A stretch of 12,615 nt of DNA from Alphaproteobacteria bacterium (GTDB lineage Bacteria > Pseudomonadota > Alphaproteobacteria > Rs-D84), in contig JAGBGA010000019.1 of assembly GCA_017936185.1 (NCBI GenBank), positions 1 through 12,615 of the forward strand. Reading direction: 5' to 3'. The notes under the pieces were generated by a model. That model did not search any database and was not told the DNA's origin. It worked only from the letters and a program-made list of their open reading frames with translations. Position numbers and translations under genes: made by a program. Shown here piece by piece: positions 1-6,763 of the stretch. Positions within the stretch are counted from its first letter, which is position 1. Each line of letters begins with the position of its first letter.

Positions 1-52
1 CATGCATTACACTATATCATATTTTTTTATAATATTCAGCATTTATTCAAAC

Positions 53-82
53 AAAAAATCCCCCGATTGGGGGATTTTTTTT
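53..82. terminator. Bidirectional rho-independent terminator
   Basis: A perfect hairpin with a five-pair C/G core (60-64 with 69-73) and a GATT loop. A-rich sequence at 53-58 and T-rich sequence at 75-82 extend the pairing and supply a U-tract on either strand. It lies 14 nt past the stop codon of the minus-strand DsbA-like gene and would end the recO-dsb transcript. It could also stop plus-strand transcription entering from the left. Bases 1-52 are AT-rich and show no supportable gene. Confidence 0.9.
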
Positions 83-95
83 ACACAATCTGTGA

Positions 96-920
96 TTATT
101 TATCCAATGCTTGATTAATTTGTGCGGCTGGGATTGCACCTGGGAATGCTTCTTCACCGATAATCAAGAATGGTGTACCTGTGATTTCGAAACGATTTGC
201 CAAGTCACGAACATTTGCCAATTCGATTTCGACGACTTCACTGGTCATATCTTCTTTCAATCTTTCTGTATCAAGACCTGCTTCTTTGGCAAACTTCATC
301 AAGTTCTTTTCGATTGCGGCCGCCAATTTTTCTTGATCTTGGATATTTTCAGATGGGCGATATTCGCGTGTAAAGACCATATCTGCAAATTTTGCTGCTT
401 TGTCTGCATCTTGCATTTTTGCGGCAATCATTGCACGTGCTGGGCCATCAGACATCACGCCATGAATTGAAAAGTTCTTTAACACAACACGAACATCATC
501 ACGTGATTTCATTACACGATCCAATTCACCATGTACACGACGGCAATAACCACATGACGCGGCCGTCCATACATAAATAGTCTTTTTGGCTTCGCGATTA
601 CCCAAGACCGGTGCATTTTCCATCATTTCAAATGCATTACCACGAACGAATTCGCGAATCGCTTTATTTTTTTCTGCATTTTGTTGTTCTTGCATACCAT
701 TTGCCATTTCCTGCAAAATCATTGGATTAACGCTTGTCAAATAATATGGAACGAACAAACGGCAAATACTGCCGGCGACCATAATAATTGCAAGCAACTT
801 GATTGCTTTTCTTACCAGTGCAACGGCCACAGATGTTTTTTTTGCATCATGCTTTAACATCATGCCACCAAACATATACAGCGCGATACCCAGTACCAGT
901 ATCAAAATTGTCCAAGTCAT
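96..920 (-). CDS. Membrane-anchored DsbA-like thioredoxin-fold protein
   Basis: Predicted thiol-disulfide oxidoreductase of the DsbA/Com1 (thioredoxin_4) type, 274 aa from the chosen start. The ATG at 920 is preferred over an upstream in-frame start at 959 because AAGGAG (932-927) lies 6 nt before it. Two hydrophobic segments (about residues 2-22 and 38-58) flank a Lys/Arg-rich loop. By the positive-inside rule this puts the loop in the cytoplasm and the C-terminal domain in the periplasm. The active site is C-G-Y-C (C123, C126) after a beta strand, and the cis-proline motif is G-T-P (P249). The region at about 65-95 is Gln/Glu/Asn-rich and may be a linker. It is the second gene of the recO unit and overlaps the end of recO by 74 nt. 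It could oxidise, reduce or isomerise substrates; the sequence does not say which. The family call is firm and the exact role is open. Confidence 0.88.
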   Translation of the reverse strand: MTWTILILVLGIALYMFGGMMLKHDAKKTSVAVALVRKAIKLLAIIMVAGSICRLFVPYYLTSVNPMILQEMANGMQEQQNAEKNKAIREFVRGNAFEMMENAPVLGNREAKKTIYVWTAASCGYCRRVHGELDRVMKSRDDVRVVLKNFSIHGVMSDGPARAMIAAKMQDADKAAKFADMVFTREYRPSENIQDQEKLAAAIEKNLMKFAKEAGLDTERLKEDMTSEVVEIELANVRDLANRFEITGTPFLIIGEEAFPGAIPAAQINQALDK

Positions 921-1647
921 GATTTTCTCCTTCTTTGTTGAACGTGGACACCATAGCAAATTTTACAAAAAGTGCAAGAAATAAATATGAATAGTATTCC
1001 ACCATATTCAACATCTGTCGCATCACCGGCACCGCCACACCTTGTTGTGCACACACCCCTTCGATAAAACGCAACGTTATCCCAATACTCAGTGGTAATT
1101 TATACAAACGATTAACATATGGTGCCGCGCAATCCACACATACCGCCCGCCCCGTTCGTGGCGACAAAAAGTGTAAATCATTTGTCTTGCCGCATCCCGA
1201 ACAATGTGATAAATCCAGTGCATACCCCAATTCGCGCAACAAATCCGTTTCCCATTCAAGATACGCCCCATTAACATCATCGCCCAACGCCCCCATTAAC
1301 CAAAGCGTCTTGTCATAAAGTGCATCGTACGCTTCGCGTTCAGGCAACAAAGTATTCAACAGTTCAAACGCCGCATTCATTGCCGCCAATCGCGCATGCG
1401 ACATCATCAATGGCGCCGCAAGATTCTTGTCCGCTTCCCAATGAAATGTCCCAAGTTGTGAATCAAGACGTGCATTCCATGACATTTGCCCAACCTGGCC
1501 CAACAAAGGCCGATTCTTTTTTGCAACAACCGCCCCACGCATCACGCCCACCAACACGCCATATCCACGCGAAAAGACACGCGCAATTGCATCGCGTTCG
1601 TTAAATGGTCGCAACCCAATCAAGATTCCATTTGATTCCAACTTCAT
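847..1647 (-). CDS. recO: DNA repair protein RecO
   Basis: RecO acts with RecF and RecR to load RecA onto SSB-coated single-stranded DNA in gap repair. The N-terminal OB-fold is recognisable (residues about 1-80, with GILIGLRPFNERDAI and a basic GAVVAKKNRP stretch). A helical domain follows, then a CxxC...CxxC zinc motif (C-S-G-C and C-V-D-C, around residues 154-178). It is 266 aa from the ATG at 1647. A GTG at 1650 directly before it is an alternative start. No Shine-Dalgarno is present and a promoter abuts the start, so initiation may be leaderless. The protein is somewhat longer than the usual 240-250 aa: its last 25 or so residues are encoded inside the first codons of the downstream DsbA-like gene and are probably not conserved. 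Divergent from dacA. Confidence 0.9.
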   Translation of the reverse strand: MKLESNGILIGLRPFNERDAIARVFSRGYGVLVGVMRGAVVAKKNRPLLGQVGQMSWNARLDSQLGTFHWEADKNLAAPLMMSHARLAAMNAAFELLNTLLPEREAYDALYDKTLWLMGALGDDVNGAYLEWETDLLRELGYALDLSHCSGCGKTNDLHFLSPRTGRAVCVDCAAPYVNRLYKLPLSIGITLRFIEGVCAQQGVAVPVMRQMLNMVEYYSYLFLALFVKFAMVSTFNKEGENHDLDNFDTGTGYRAVYVWWHDVKA

Positions 1648-1655
1648 CACATATA

Positions 1656-1683
1656 ATTATAGAACACATACAAAATGAATCAA
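1656..1683 (-). promoter_or_regulatory. Predicted sigma70-type promoter of recO-dsb
   Basis: On the minus strand, TTGATT (1683-1678), a 16-nt spacer and a perfect TATAAT (1661-1656). The expected transcription start, about 6-9 nt downstream, falls at 1650-1647, on the GTG/ATG start of recO, so the mRNA would have essentially no 5' UTR. A GATTC (GANTC) overlaps the -35 box. Confidence 0.65.
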
Positions 1684-1714
1684 CCCAACATTTTCCTTGT
1701 ATCATTTTTATCGG

Positions 1715-1744
1715 TTGACCGAAATACATTTTTTTTACTAACAT
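1715..1744 (+). promoter_or_regulatory. Predicted promoter of dacA
   Basis: TTGACC (1715-1720), an 18-nt spacer containing a T-run, and TAACAT (1739-1744). The -35 is strong and the -10 is weak (4 of 6 matches). The start site would fall near 1751-1752, at the ATG of dacA. This is a second candidate leaderless promoter in the same divergent intergenic region. The two -35 boxes are about 31 bp apart. Confidence 0.5.
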
Positions 1745-1751
1745 TACAGGC

Positions 1752-2945
1752 ATGAGAAGAATGTCCCTTATCTTATCTGCATTATTTTTTTGCACCACCG
1801 CAAATGCGGCACAATATCGTGCTGTTTTGGTTGCCGACATGGACACCGGGCGCGTTTTATACCAAGAAAACGCAACACAATTGAATTATCCGGCCAGTTT
1901 AACAAAAATAATGACCCTGTATTTAACATTTGACGCATTGGAACATGGCCGATTAAGCCTTGACGATTATTTAATTGTATCCCAATCTGCGGCGAATGCC
2001 GAACCGGTAAAACTGGGGTTGGCGGCGGGCGCAAAAATTCGTGTCGAAGACGCAATAAAAGCCGTCGCGGTATACAGTGCCAACGATGTTGCACGCGTAT
2101 TGGCCGAAAACTTAAAAGGCGGCCAAGAAGAATCTTTTGCCGACCTGATGACACGTGTTGCGCGTGAAATTGGCCTGACCAATACTAATTTCGAAAATTC
2201 ATCTGGCCTGCCCAACGACGACCACATGTCAACGGCACGTGACATTGCACTTTTATCAATGGCGGTGTACAAACATTTTCCACAATACTGGCACTTTTTT
2301 GGGATAAAGTCCTGGACATACAACGGCAAAACATACACCAACGGCAACCGTCTTTTGACATCCTTTAACGGTTGTGACGGCATGAAAACCGGATACACCA
2401 AGAAATCCAAATATTCACTTGTCGCAACTGCACATCGAAATGACAAACATTTAATGTCTGTAATTTTAGGCGCCGAAAACAAAGACGTTCGTGCAAATGT
2501 TGCCGCCCAAATGCTTAACAAAGGCTTTTCCATGTTGTCAAGTGGGGCCATTCCGGTTTCAAAAACAACATACGTTCCACCAATTGAAACCCAACCCACC
2601 CAACAACCACAAACATACACTGCCCCCACCACACCGCAACCGCCGACAACCTTTTCGGGCGCATACAACGCCGCAACAAGCGCGGCCGCCCCAAAATACA
2701 CAAACACCGTTCCGCCCACCAATTCCAACACCGGCCCCGGCGTTCAATTTGGTGCATTTTCATCCCAATCGGCCGCCAATGCCCAAGTAAAAAATGTAAA
2801 AGACAAACTTGGGGTAAATGCGATTGTTGAACCAACCGGCACCGGTCTTTATCGCGTACGCGTATATGGTCAAAGCGAAAGCACCGCCCAACAATTAAAA
2901 TCAGCGGCCACATCAAACGGCATTGACAGTTACGTTTTTCATTAG
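1752..2945 (+). CDS. D-alanyl-D-alanine carboxypeptidase (peptidase S11) with SPOR domain
   Basis: A penicillin-binding protein of the DacA/DacC/DacF class that removes the terminal D-Ala from peptidoglycan stem peptides in the periplasm. It is 397 aa. The signal peptide is residues 1-19, with likely cleavage after A-N-A. All three S11 motifs are present: S-L-T-K (nucleophile S49, K52), S-A-N (109-111) and K-T-G (212-214). A Thr/Pro/Gln-rich linker (about 275-325) leads to a C-terminal SPOR domain (about 328-397), which binds denuded septal glycan and suggests recruitment to the division site. This S11-SPOR fusion is common in Alphaproteobacteria. There is no membrane-anchoring amphipathic tail as in E. 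coli DacA, so SPOR may be the targeting device. No Shine-Dalgarno precedes the ATG. An internal ATG at residue 4 is an alternative start. It is first in a run with recR and rsmA. Confidence 0.93.
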   Translation: MRRMSLILSALFFCTTANAAQYRAVLVADMDTGRVLYQENATQLNYPASLTKIMTLYLTFDALEHGRLSLDDYLIVSQSAANAEPVKLGLAAGAKIRVEDAIKAVAVYSANDVARVLAENLKGGQEESFADLMTRVAREIGLTNTNFENSSGLPNDDHMSTARDIALLSMAVYKHFPQYWHFFGIKSWTYNGKTYTNGNRLLTSFNGCDGMKTGYTKKSKYSLVATAHRNDKHLMSVILGAENKDVRANVAAQMLNKGFSMLSSGAIPVSKTTYVPPIETQPTQQPQTYTAPTTPQPPTTFSGAYNAATSAAAPKYTNTVPPTNSNTGPGVQFGAFSSQSAANAQVKNVKDKLGVNAIVEPTGTGLYRVRVYGQSESTAQQLKSAATSNGIDSYVFH

Positions 2946-2951
2946 TATTTT
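2923..2951 (+). promoter_or_regulatory. Predicted internal promoter of recR-rsmA
   Basis: A perfect TTGACA (2923-2928) within the last codons of dacA, a 17-nt spacer, then TATTTT (2946-2951). The start site would be near 2957-2959, only 3-5 nt before the recR ATG at 2962, and no Shine-Dalgarno fits in that space. TATAAA at 2951-2956 is an alternative -10 but lacks a well-spaced -35. Confidence 0.5.
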
Positions 2952-2961
2952 ATAAACCATC

Positions 2962-3561
2962 ATGAATCCAAAGATTGAAAAATTAATCAAACTGTTTGCA
3001 AAATTGCCACGTGTTGGTTCGCGTGGTGGACAACGTATTGCATTGGCACTGTTACAAGACAAAACCGGTCGTGGCACCGCACTTGCCAACGCCATTATTG
3101 ACGCCATTGAAAATATTGCCCCATGTCCATGCTGTGGCATATTAACCGATTGCGGCGTCGGCACATGTGAAATATGTCGTGACACATCGCGCGCAAATGG
3201 GCAATTATGTATTGTTCGCGACTTGGCCGACGTTTGGACGTTGGAAAAATCATCTGTATTTCATGGGCGATATCACATCATTGGCGGATTGCTGTCTGGT
3301 GCGTCTGGCACCCTGCCCCAAGATTTAAACATTTCAAATTTATCCGAACGCATATCAAATGAAAAAATATCTGAAATAATATTCGCATTACCAAACACCG
3401 TCGAAGGCAAGACGACCCAACATTATATAATGTCTGTTATTGGCGGTGCCTGTGGGGTTACATTTTCTGAATTGGCATCTGGGGTTCCATTGGGTGGTGA
3501 CCTTGATTATCTTGACGATGGCACATTAACATTGGCATTTGGGGGGCGCAAATCATTATGA
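2962..3561 (+). CDS. recR: Recombination mediator RecR
   Basis: The partner of RecO in the RecFOR pathway; it forms a ring or clamp on DNA. It is 199 aa, the normal family length. The N-terminal helix-hairpin-helix region (about 1-45, with LPRVGSRGGQRIA) is followed by a four-cysteine zinc motif (C-P-C-C ... C-E-I-C, about 53-73). A Toprim domain (about 80-170, with DLADVWTLE and NTVEGKTT) and the usual C-terminal GVPLGGDLDYLDDGTL segment complete it. It starts 16 nt after dacA, from an ATG with no Shine-Dalgarno. Its stop overlaps the rsmA start in an ATGA junction, pointing to translational coupling. It is often found beside dnaX or ybaB in other genomes; neither is present here. Confidence 0.95.
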   Translation: MNPKIEKLIKLFAKLPRVGSRGGQRIALALLQDKTGRGTALANAIIDAIENIAPCPCCGILTDCGVGTCEICRDTSRANGQLCIVRDLADVWTLEKSSVFHGRYHIIGGLLSGASGTLPQDLNISNLSERISNEKISEIIFALPNTVEGKTTQHYIMSVIGGACGVTFSELASGVPLGGDLDYLDDGTLTLAFGGRKSL

Positions 3562-4382
3562 CGGACAAAATATCATCTTTACCACCGGTATCGGCAATGA
3601 TGCGCGACAGTGGCCTTGAACCCAAAAAGCAATTTGGGCAAAACTTTTTATTTGATTTAAATTTAACATGCCGCATTGCACGCAGTGTTCCAAACATTGA
3701 AACAACCCCTGTGGTCGAAGTTGGACCGGGCCCAGCCGGATTAACCCGCGCAATATTAATGGCGGGCGCCCCGCGTGTTATCGCAATTGAAAAAGACAAA
3801 ACAACGGCACCAATATTATCACAAATCATCGACGCATCGGATGGCCGTTTAAGTGTTATATATGATGACGCATTACGGGTTAATTTTTCTGAATTGGGCT
3901 TTAACGAATATGCCATATGTGCAAATTTACCATATAATGTTGGTACTGAATTATTGATTGGATGGCTGCACAAAATTGCCAACGGCGAATCGATAAAATC
4001 GTTAACATTAATGTTCCAACGCGAAGTTGCCATGCGCATTACCGCCCACGTCGGGGACAAGCAATATGGCCGCCTGGCGGTATTAACATCGCTGATTGCC
4101 GACGCCAAGATTTTATTTGATGTACCAAACACTGCATTTGTTCCGCGTCCAAAAGTCCAAAGTGCAATTATTCAAATAATTCCAAACCCCGAAAAAATTT
4201 CACGAATCCAAGACTTGAATAAAATCGAACAAATTACGGCAAAATTATTTGGCACCCGGCGCAAGATGATACGCAGTATAATTCCCAACATTGATTGGTC
4301 ACAATATGGATTAACCGGGACCGAACGTGCAGAAAATTTATCCCCTGAAACATTTGCGTTATTGGCAAACAATTTGTTATAA
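3558..4382 (+). CDS. rsmA: 16S rRNA (adenine1518-N6/adenine1519-N6)-dimethyltransferase RsmA/KsgA
   Basis: It dimethylates two adjacent adenosines in the 3'-terminal helix of 16S rRNA late in small-subunit assembly, using S-adenosylmethionine. It is 274 aa, normal for the family. The N-terminal KQFGQNFL signature (about 24-31) is followed by SAM motif I (VVEVGPGPAGLT, 52-63), an acidic ribose-binding residue (E78) and the catalytic N-L-P-Y (123-126). FVPRPKVQSAI is the typical late motif, and a small C-terminal helical domain follows. The ATG overlaps the recR stop by 4 nt. A G-run about 12 nt upstream is a poor Shine-Dalgarno, so expression probably depends on coupling to recR. Confidence 0.95.
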   Translation: MTDKISSLPPVSAMMRDSGLEPKKQFGQNFLFDLNLTCRIARSVPNIETTPVVEVGPGPAGLTRAILMAGAPRVIAIEKDKTTAPILSQIIDASDGRLSVIYDDALRVNFSELGFNEYAICANLPYNVGTELLIGWLHKIANGESIKSLTLMFQREVAMRITAHVGDKQYGRLAVLTSLIADAKILFDVPNTAFVPRPKVQSAIIQIIPNPEKISRIQDLNKIEQITAKLFGTRRKMIRSIIPNIDWSQYGLTGTERAENLSPETFALLANNLL

Positions 4383-4383
4383 T
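4354..4383 (+). promoter_or_regulatory. Possible promoter of the antiporter gene
   Basis: A perfect TATAAT (4378-4383) overlaps the rsmA stop codon. It is preceded at 18 nt by a weak TTGCGT (4354-4359). The start site would be near 4390, giving a leader of about 26 nt with a purine-rich GAGAGAG before the ATG at 4416. A GAATC (4385-4389) lies between the -10 and the start site. Confidence 0.45.
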
Positions 4384-4415
4384 CGAATCGTCCGGGATAT
4401 AAAGAGAGAGAACCC

Positions 4416-6125
4416 ATGTCACCATCACTGTTATTTTTTTTCATAATTATATTTGCGCTGGTATATTTACTGCGCATTGCCAAGATTGGTGCCCTTGTTG
4501 CATTTTTAATGGCGGGTGTACTGTCGGGTCCTTATGTTTTCAATTTATTTGAATTATCTGACACATGGACATTTTTGGGCGACCTGGGGATAATGTTTTT
4601 ATGGTTTAACATTGGTCTTGAAATAAACATTCGTCGCCTGTGGCGTCTTCGTCGCACAATTTTTGGTTTTGGTGCCGCACAGGTCATGATGGTTGCCATT
4701 ATGTTATTCCCATTATTATTTGGCATGACCGAATGGACAATCATGGGTTGCATTATGGTTTCACTTATGTTGGCAATGTCCAGTACAACCGCCGACATGC
4801 AAATACTGACCGACCGGAATCAATTAAACACCGACATGGGGCGCCAAACATTTTCAATATTACTGTTTCAAGATTTATTATCAATTCCATTATTGGCGAT
4901 GTTACCGGCATTTGCGGGCAAATCTTTCAGTCTTGGCGCCACTGCAATTGACGTATTGGTAATATCTGTTGCGCTGGTATTATCTGTTGTATTAATTGGT
5001 CGTTTTATAATGACCCCGCTGTTCCGCCATGTTGCAAAGTTGAAATCCAAAGAAGCATTTCTTCTTGCCATCATGTTAAACATTGTAATATGGGCGGTAT
5101 TGATTGATTTAATGGGGCTTCCTGCGGGGTTGGGTGCATTTTTGGCCGGTATGTTAATGTCTGAAACAATATATCGTCATCAAATAACGGCGGAAATATC
5201 CCCATATGCGACATTGTTTTTGGCGTTTTTCTTTATATCACTTGGCATGGGTCTAAAGTTACCATTGCTGGGCGAATATTGGTATATTGTACTGGGCGGT
5301 CTGGTTGGATTGGTTGTGTTAAAATTCCTTGCGATATATATGGTTGCGCGCGTTCGCAATGTAAATATTCCCGACGCAACAATGATTGCACTTATCTTGG
5401 CCCAAGGTGGCGAATTCGCATTATTAATGTTGCAAACAATGAAAACAAGTGGCATTACCGCCATACCATCTGGGCACGAAGAAATATTAACGGCAATTAT
5501 TATCCTTTCAATCATGACGACCCCACTGTTGTTATGCTTGCACGATTATCTTCAACGCAAAGGCAAATTATTTCCCGCGCGCAACGCCCACACATTGGAC
5601 GATACCGACACTACAATTTGTCCTGCGGTCGTTGTATGTGGCTTTGGTCGTGTTGGTCAAATCATATGCCAAATGTTGGATTCCCAATCCATACCATACG
5701 TTGCCATTGACCTCGATGTCAATTCTGTGATGATGGGCCGCGAAATGGGCTTTAACGTTGTATATGGCGACACAACCAACCGCGATGTTTTGATTGAAAT
5801 GGGGCTGCGCCCACGCAAGGTCAAAGCCGTTGTTGTCGCGCTTGACAATGCATCAACGGCACGCAAAACGATTATCCGCGTCAAAGAAATCGCCCCACGT
5901 GTTAAAATATTTGCCCGCGCCCGCAACCTTGCCGATTCCCAGATGCTGATGCGTGAAGGCATTGAAACTGCAATGCCCGAAACAATCGAATCGTCATTCT
6001 TTTTGGGCTACAGTGTTCTTGACCACATGGGTGTTTCAGAACACGACATTGATAATTTATTAAGCACCATGCGCGAAAATGACTATGCATGTCTTGCAAC
6101 AACAATATCGGACAAGCGTGATTAA
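4416..6125 (+). CDS. KefB/KefC-type monovalent cation:proton antiporter with RCK domain
   Basis: A CPA2-family inner-membrane transporter, probably exchanging K+ (or Na+) for protons. It is 569 aa. Residues 1-380 hold about 12 hydrophobic segments with family motifs: GPYVFNLF near residue 38, FNIGLEIN (64-71), MSSTTADMQIL, LLFQD with D153 in the ion-binding region, GLGAFLAGMLMSE (238-250) and FFISLGMGL. The cytoplasmic RCK/TrkA-N domain begins near 402 with a nucleotide-binding G-F-G-R-V-G (409-414) and an acidic D432 at the end of the second strand. That arrangement usually means NAD(H) or nucleotide gating. No KefF/KefG ancillary subunit is nearby, so glutathione gating as in E. coli cannot be assumed. 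It lies 33 nt after rsmA and ends at a terminator. Confidence 0.9.
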   Translation: MSPSLLFFFIIIFALVYLLRIAKIGALVAFLMAGVLSGPYVFNLFELSDTWTFLGDLGIMFLWFNIGLEINIRRLWRLRRTIFGFGAAQVMMVAIMLFPLLFGMTEWTIMGCIMVSLMLAMSSTTADMQILTDRNQLNTDMGRQTFSILLFQDLLSIPLLAMLPAFAGKSFSLGATAIDVLVISVALVLSVVLIGRFIMTPLFRHVAKLKSKEAFLLAIMLNIVIWAVLIDLMGLPAGLGAFLAGMLMSETIYRHQITAEISPYATLFLAFFFISLGMGLKLPLLGEYWYIVLGGLVGLVVLKFLAIYMVARVRNVNIPDATMIALILAQGGEFALLMLQTMKTSGITAIPSGHEEILTAIIILSIMTTPLLLCLHDYLQRKGKLFPARNAHTLDDTDTTICPAVVVCGFGRVGQIICQMLDSQSIPYVAIDLDVNSVMMGREMGFNVVYGDTTNRDVLIEMGLRPRKVKAVVVALDNASTARKTIIRVKEIAPRVKIFARARNLADSQMLMREGIETAMPETIESSFFLGYSVLDHMGVSEHDIDNLLSTMRENDYACLATTISDKRD

Positions 6126-6132
6126 CAATCCA

Positions 6133-6157
6133 GTCCCCCGAATTGGGGACATTTTAT
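6133..6157 (+). terminator. Rho-independent terminator after the antiporter gene
   Basis: GTCCCC (6133-6138) pairs with GGGGAC (6145-6150) around a six-base loop, followed by ATTTTATTT. The stem is short and the U-tract is interrupted, so read-through into lspA is possible. It starts 7 nt after the stop codon. Confidence 0.7.
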
Positions 6158-6186
6158 TTGCATTTGCTTTATCATATTGATATATT
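6158..6186 (+). promoter_or_regulatory. Predicted promoter of lspA-yidC
   Basis: TTGCAT (6158-6163), a 17-nt spacer and TATATT (6181-6186), directly after the preceding terminator. The start site would be near 6193, giving a leader of about 26 nt that contains GGAAAGG ahead of the lspA ATG at 6219. GATTC occurs at 6197-6201. Confidence 0.5.
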
Positions 6187-6218
6187 TCATTGGTCAGATT
6201 CCTGGAAAGGCAAAAACA

Positions 6219-6761
6219 ATGAAAAAGATATCAATAATAATATTACTTATAATTTTTGGTGCAATAATACTTGACCAATTTACCAAGGGCATTTTACTTT
6301 ACCTTATAACTGGTGGCATTCCGCTTTATGGTTCGGCATTTGACGTTGTACCTGTTCCGTATTTAATGACACCTGTATTTGACTTTTTCAACATTGTATT
6401 TACATGGAATCCCGGCACATCGTTTTCAATGTTTCGCGCCCTGGGCGAAGCGGCCCCATTGGCAATGATTATTATTACCGGTTTTGTTATTGGTTTAATT
6501 GGCTATTATCTTTTCTGTCATGCAAAATCTTATGAACGCATACCATTGGCGCTGATTATTGGTGGTGCGATTGGTAATTTAATTGATCGCATTCGTTTTG
6601 GTGCGGTTGTTGACTTTCTTGACTTTCACATTGGCGGGTATCACTGGCCGGCCTTTAACGTTGCCGACATCTGTATTGTTATTGGGGTTGGCATATATCT
6701 TTTAAATTGGTATCTTGCCCGTCGCAGATGCTTAAAAAATTCAACAAAGGATGGTAAATAA
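6219..6761 (+). CDS. lspA: Lipoprotein signal peptidase (signal peptidase II)
   Basis: An inner-membrane aspartyl protease that cuts the signal peptide from prolipoproteins after Lgt has lipidated the cysteine. It is 180 aa from the ATG at 6219, chosen because GGAAAGG lies about 8 nt upstream and the N-terminus becomes the standard charged MKK plus a hydrophobic helix. A TTG 42 nt earlier would add a peptide with no family support. Motifs: L-D-Q-x-x-K (19-23), W-N-P-G-T-S-F-S (63-70), G-N-L-I-D-R (119-124), V-V-D-F-L-D-F (130-136) and F-N-V-A-D (146-150). D132 and D150 match the catalytic aspartate pair. Four hydrophobic segments are visible. Only 2 nt separate it from yidC. Two lipoproteins encoded at 9411 and 9997 are likely substrates. 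Confidence 0.95.
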   Translation: MKKISIIILLIIFGAIILDQFTKGILLYLITGGIPLYGSAFDVVPVPYLMTPVFDFFNIVFTWNPGTSFSMFRALGEAAPLAMIIITGFVIGLIGYYLFCHAKSYERIPLALIIGGAIGNLIDRIRFGAVVDFLDFHIGGYHWPAFNVADICIVIGVGIYLLNWYLARRRCLKNSTKDGK

Positions 6762-6763
6762 AG

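Noticed and set aside
21..33. TATAAT at 28-33 as a promoter
   Set aside because: No acceptable -35 at 16-18 nt upstream, and no plus-strand gene follows it before the terminator.
96..1650. Possible TGA-to-Trp code change
   Set aside because: TGA ends recO, recR and clpX at the expected lengths and Trp is encoded by TGG in the motifs examined; standard code.
1967..2731. Open minus-strand frame of 254 codons antisense to dacA
   Set aside because: It lies wholly inside a gene with all S11 and SPOR motifs, has no domain pattern, and reflects the codon bias of the sense strand.
2590..2740. Pro/Thr/Gln-coding repetitive stretch in dacA as a DNA repeat or CRISPR-like array
   Set aside because: It is an in-frame low-complexity linker between the catalytic and SPOR domains with no regular repeat unit.
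3458..4132. Open minus-strand frame of 224 codons antisense to recR/rsmA
   Set aside because: It overlaps two certain genes, has no recognisable motif and no ribosome binding site; a shadow frame.
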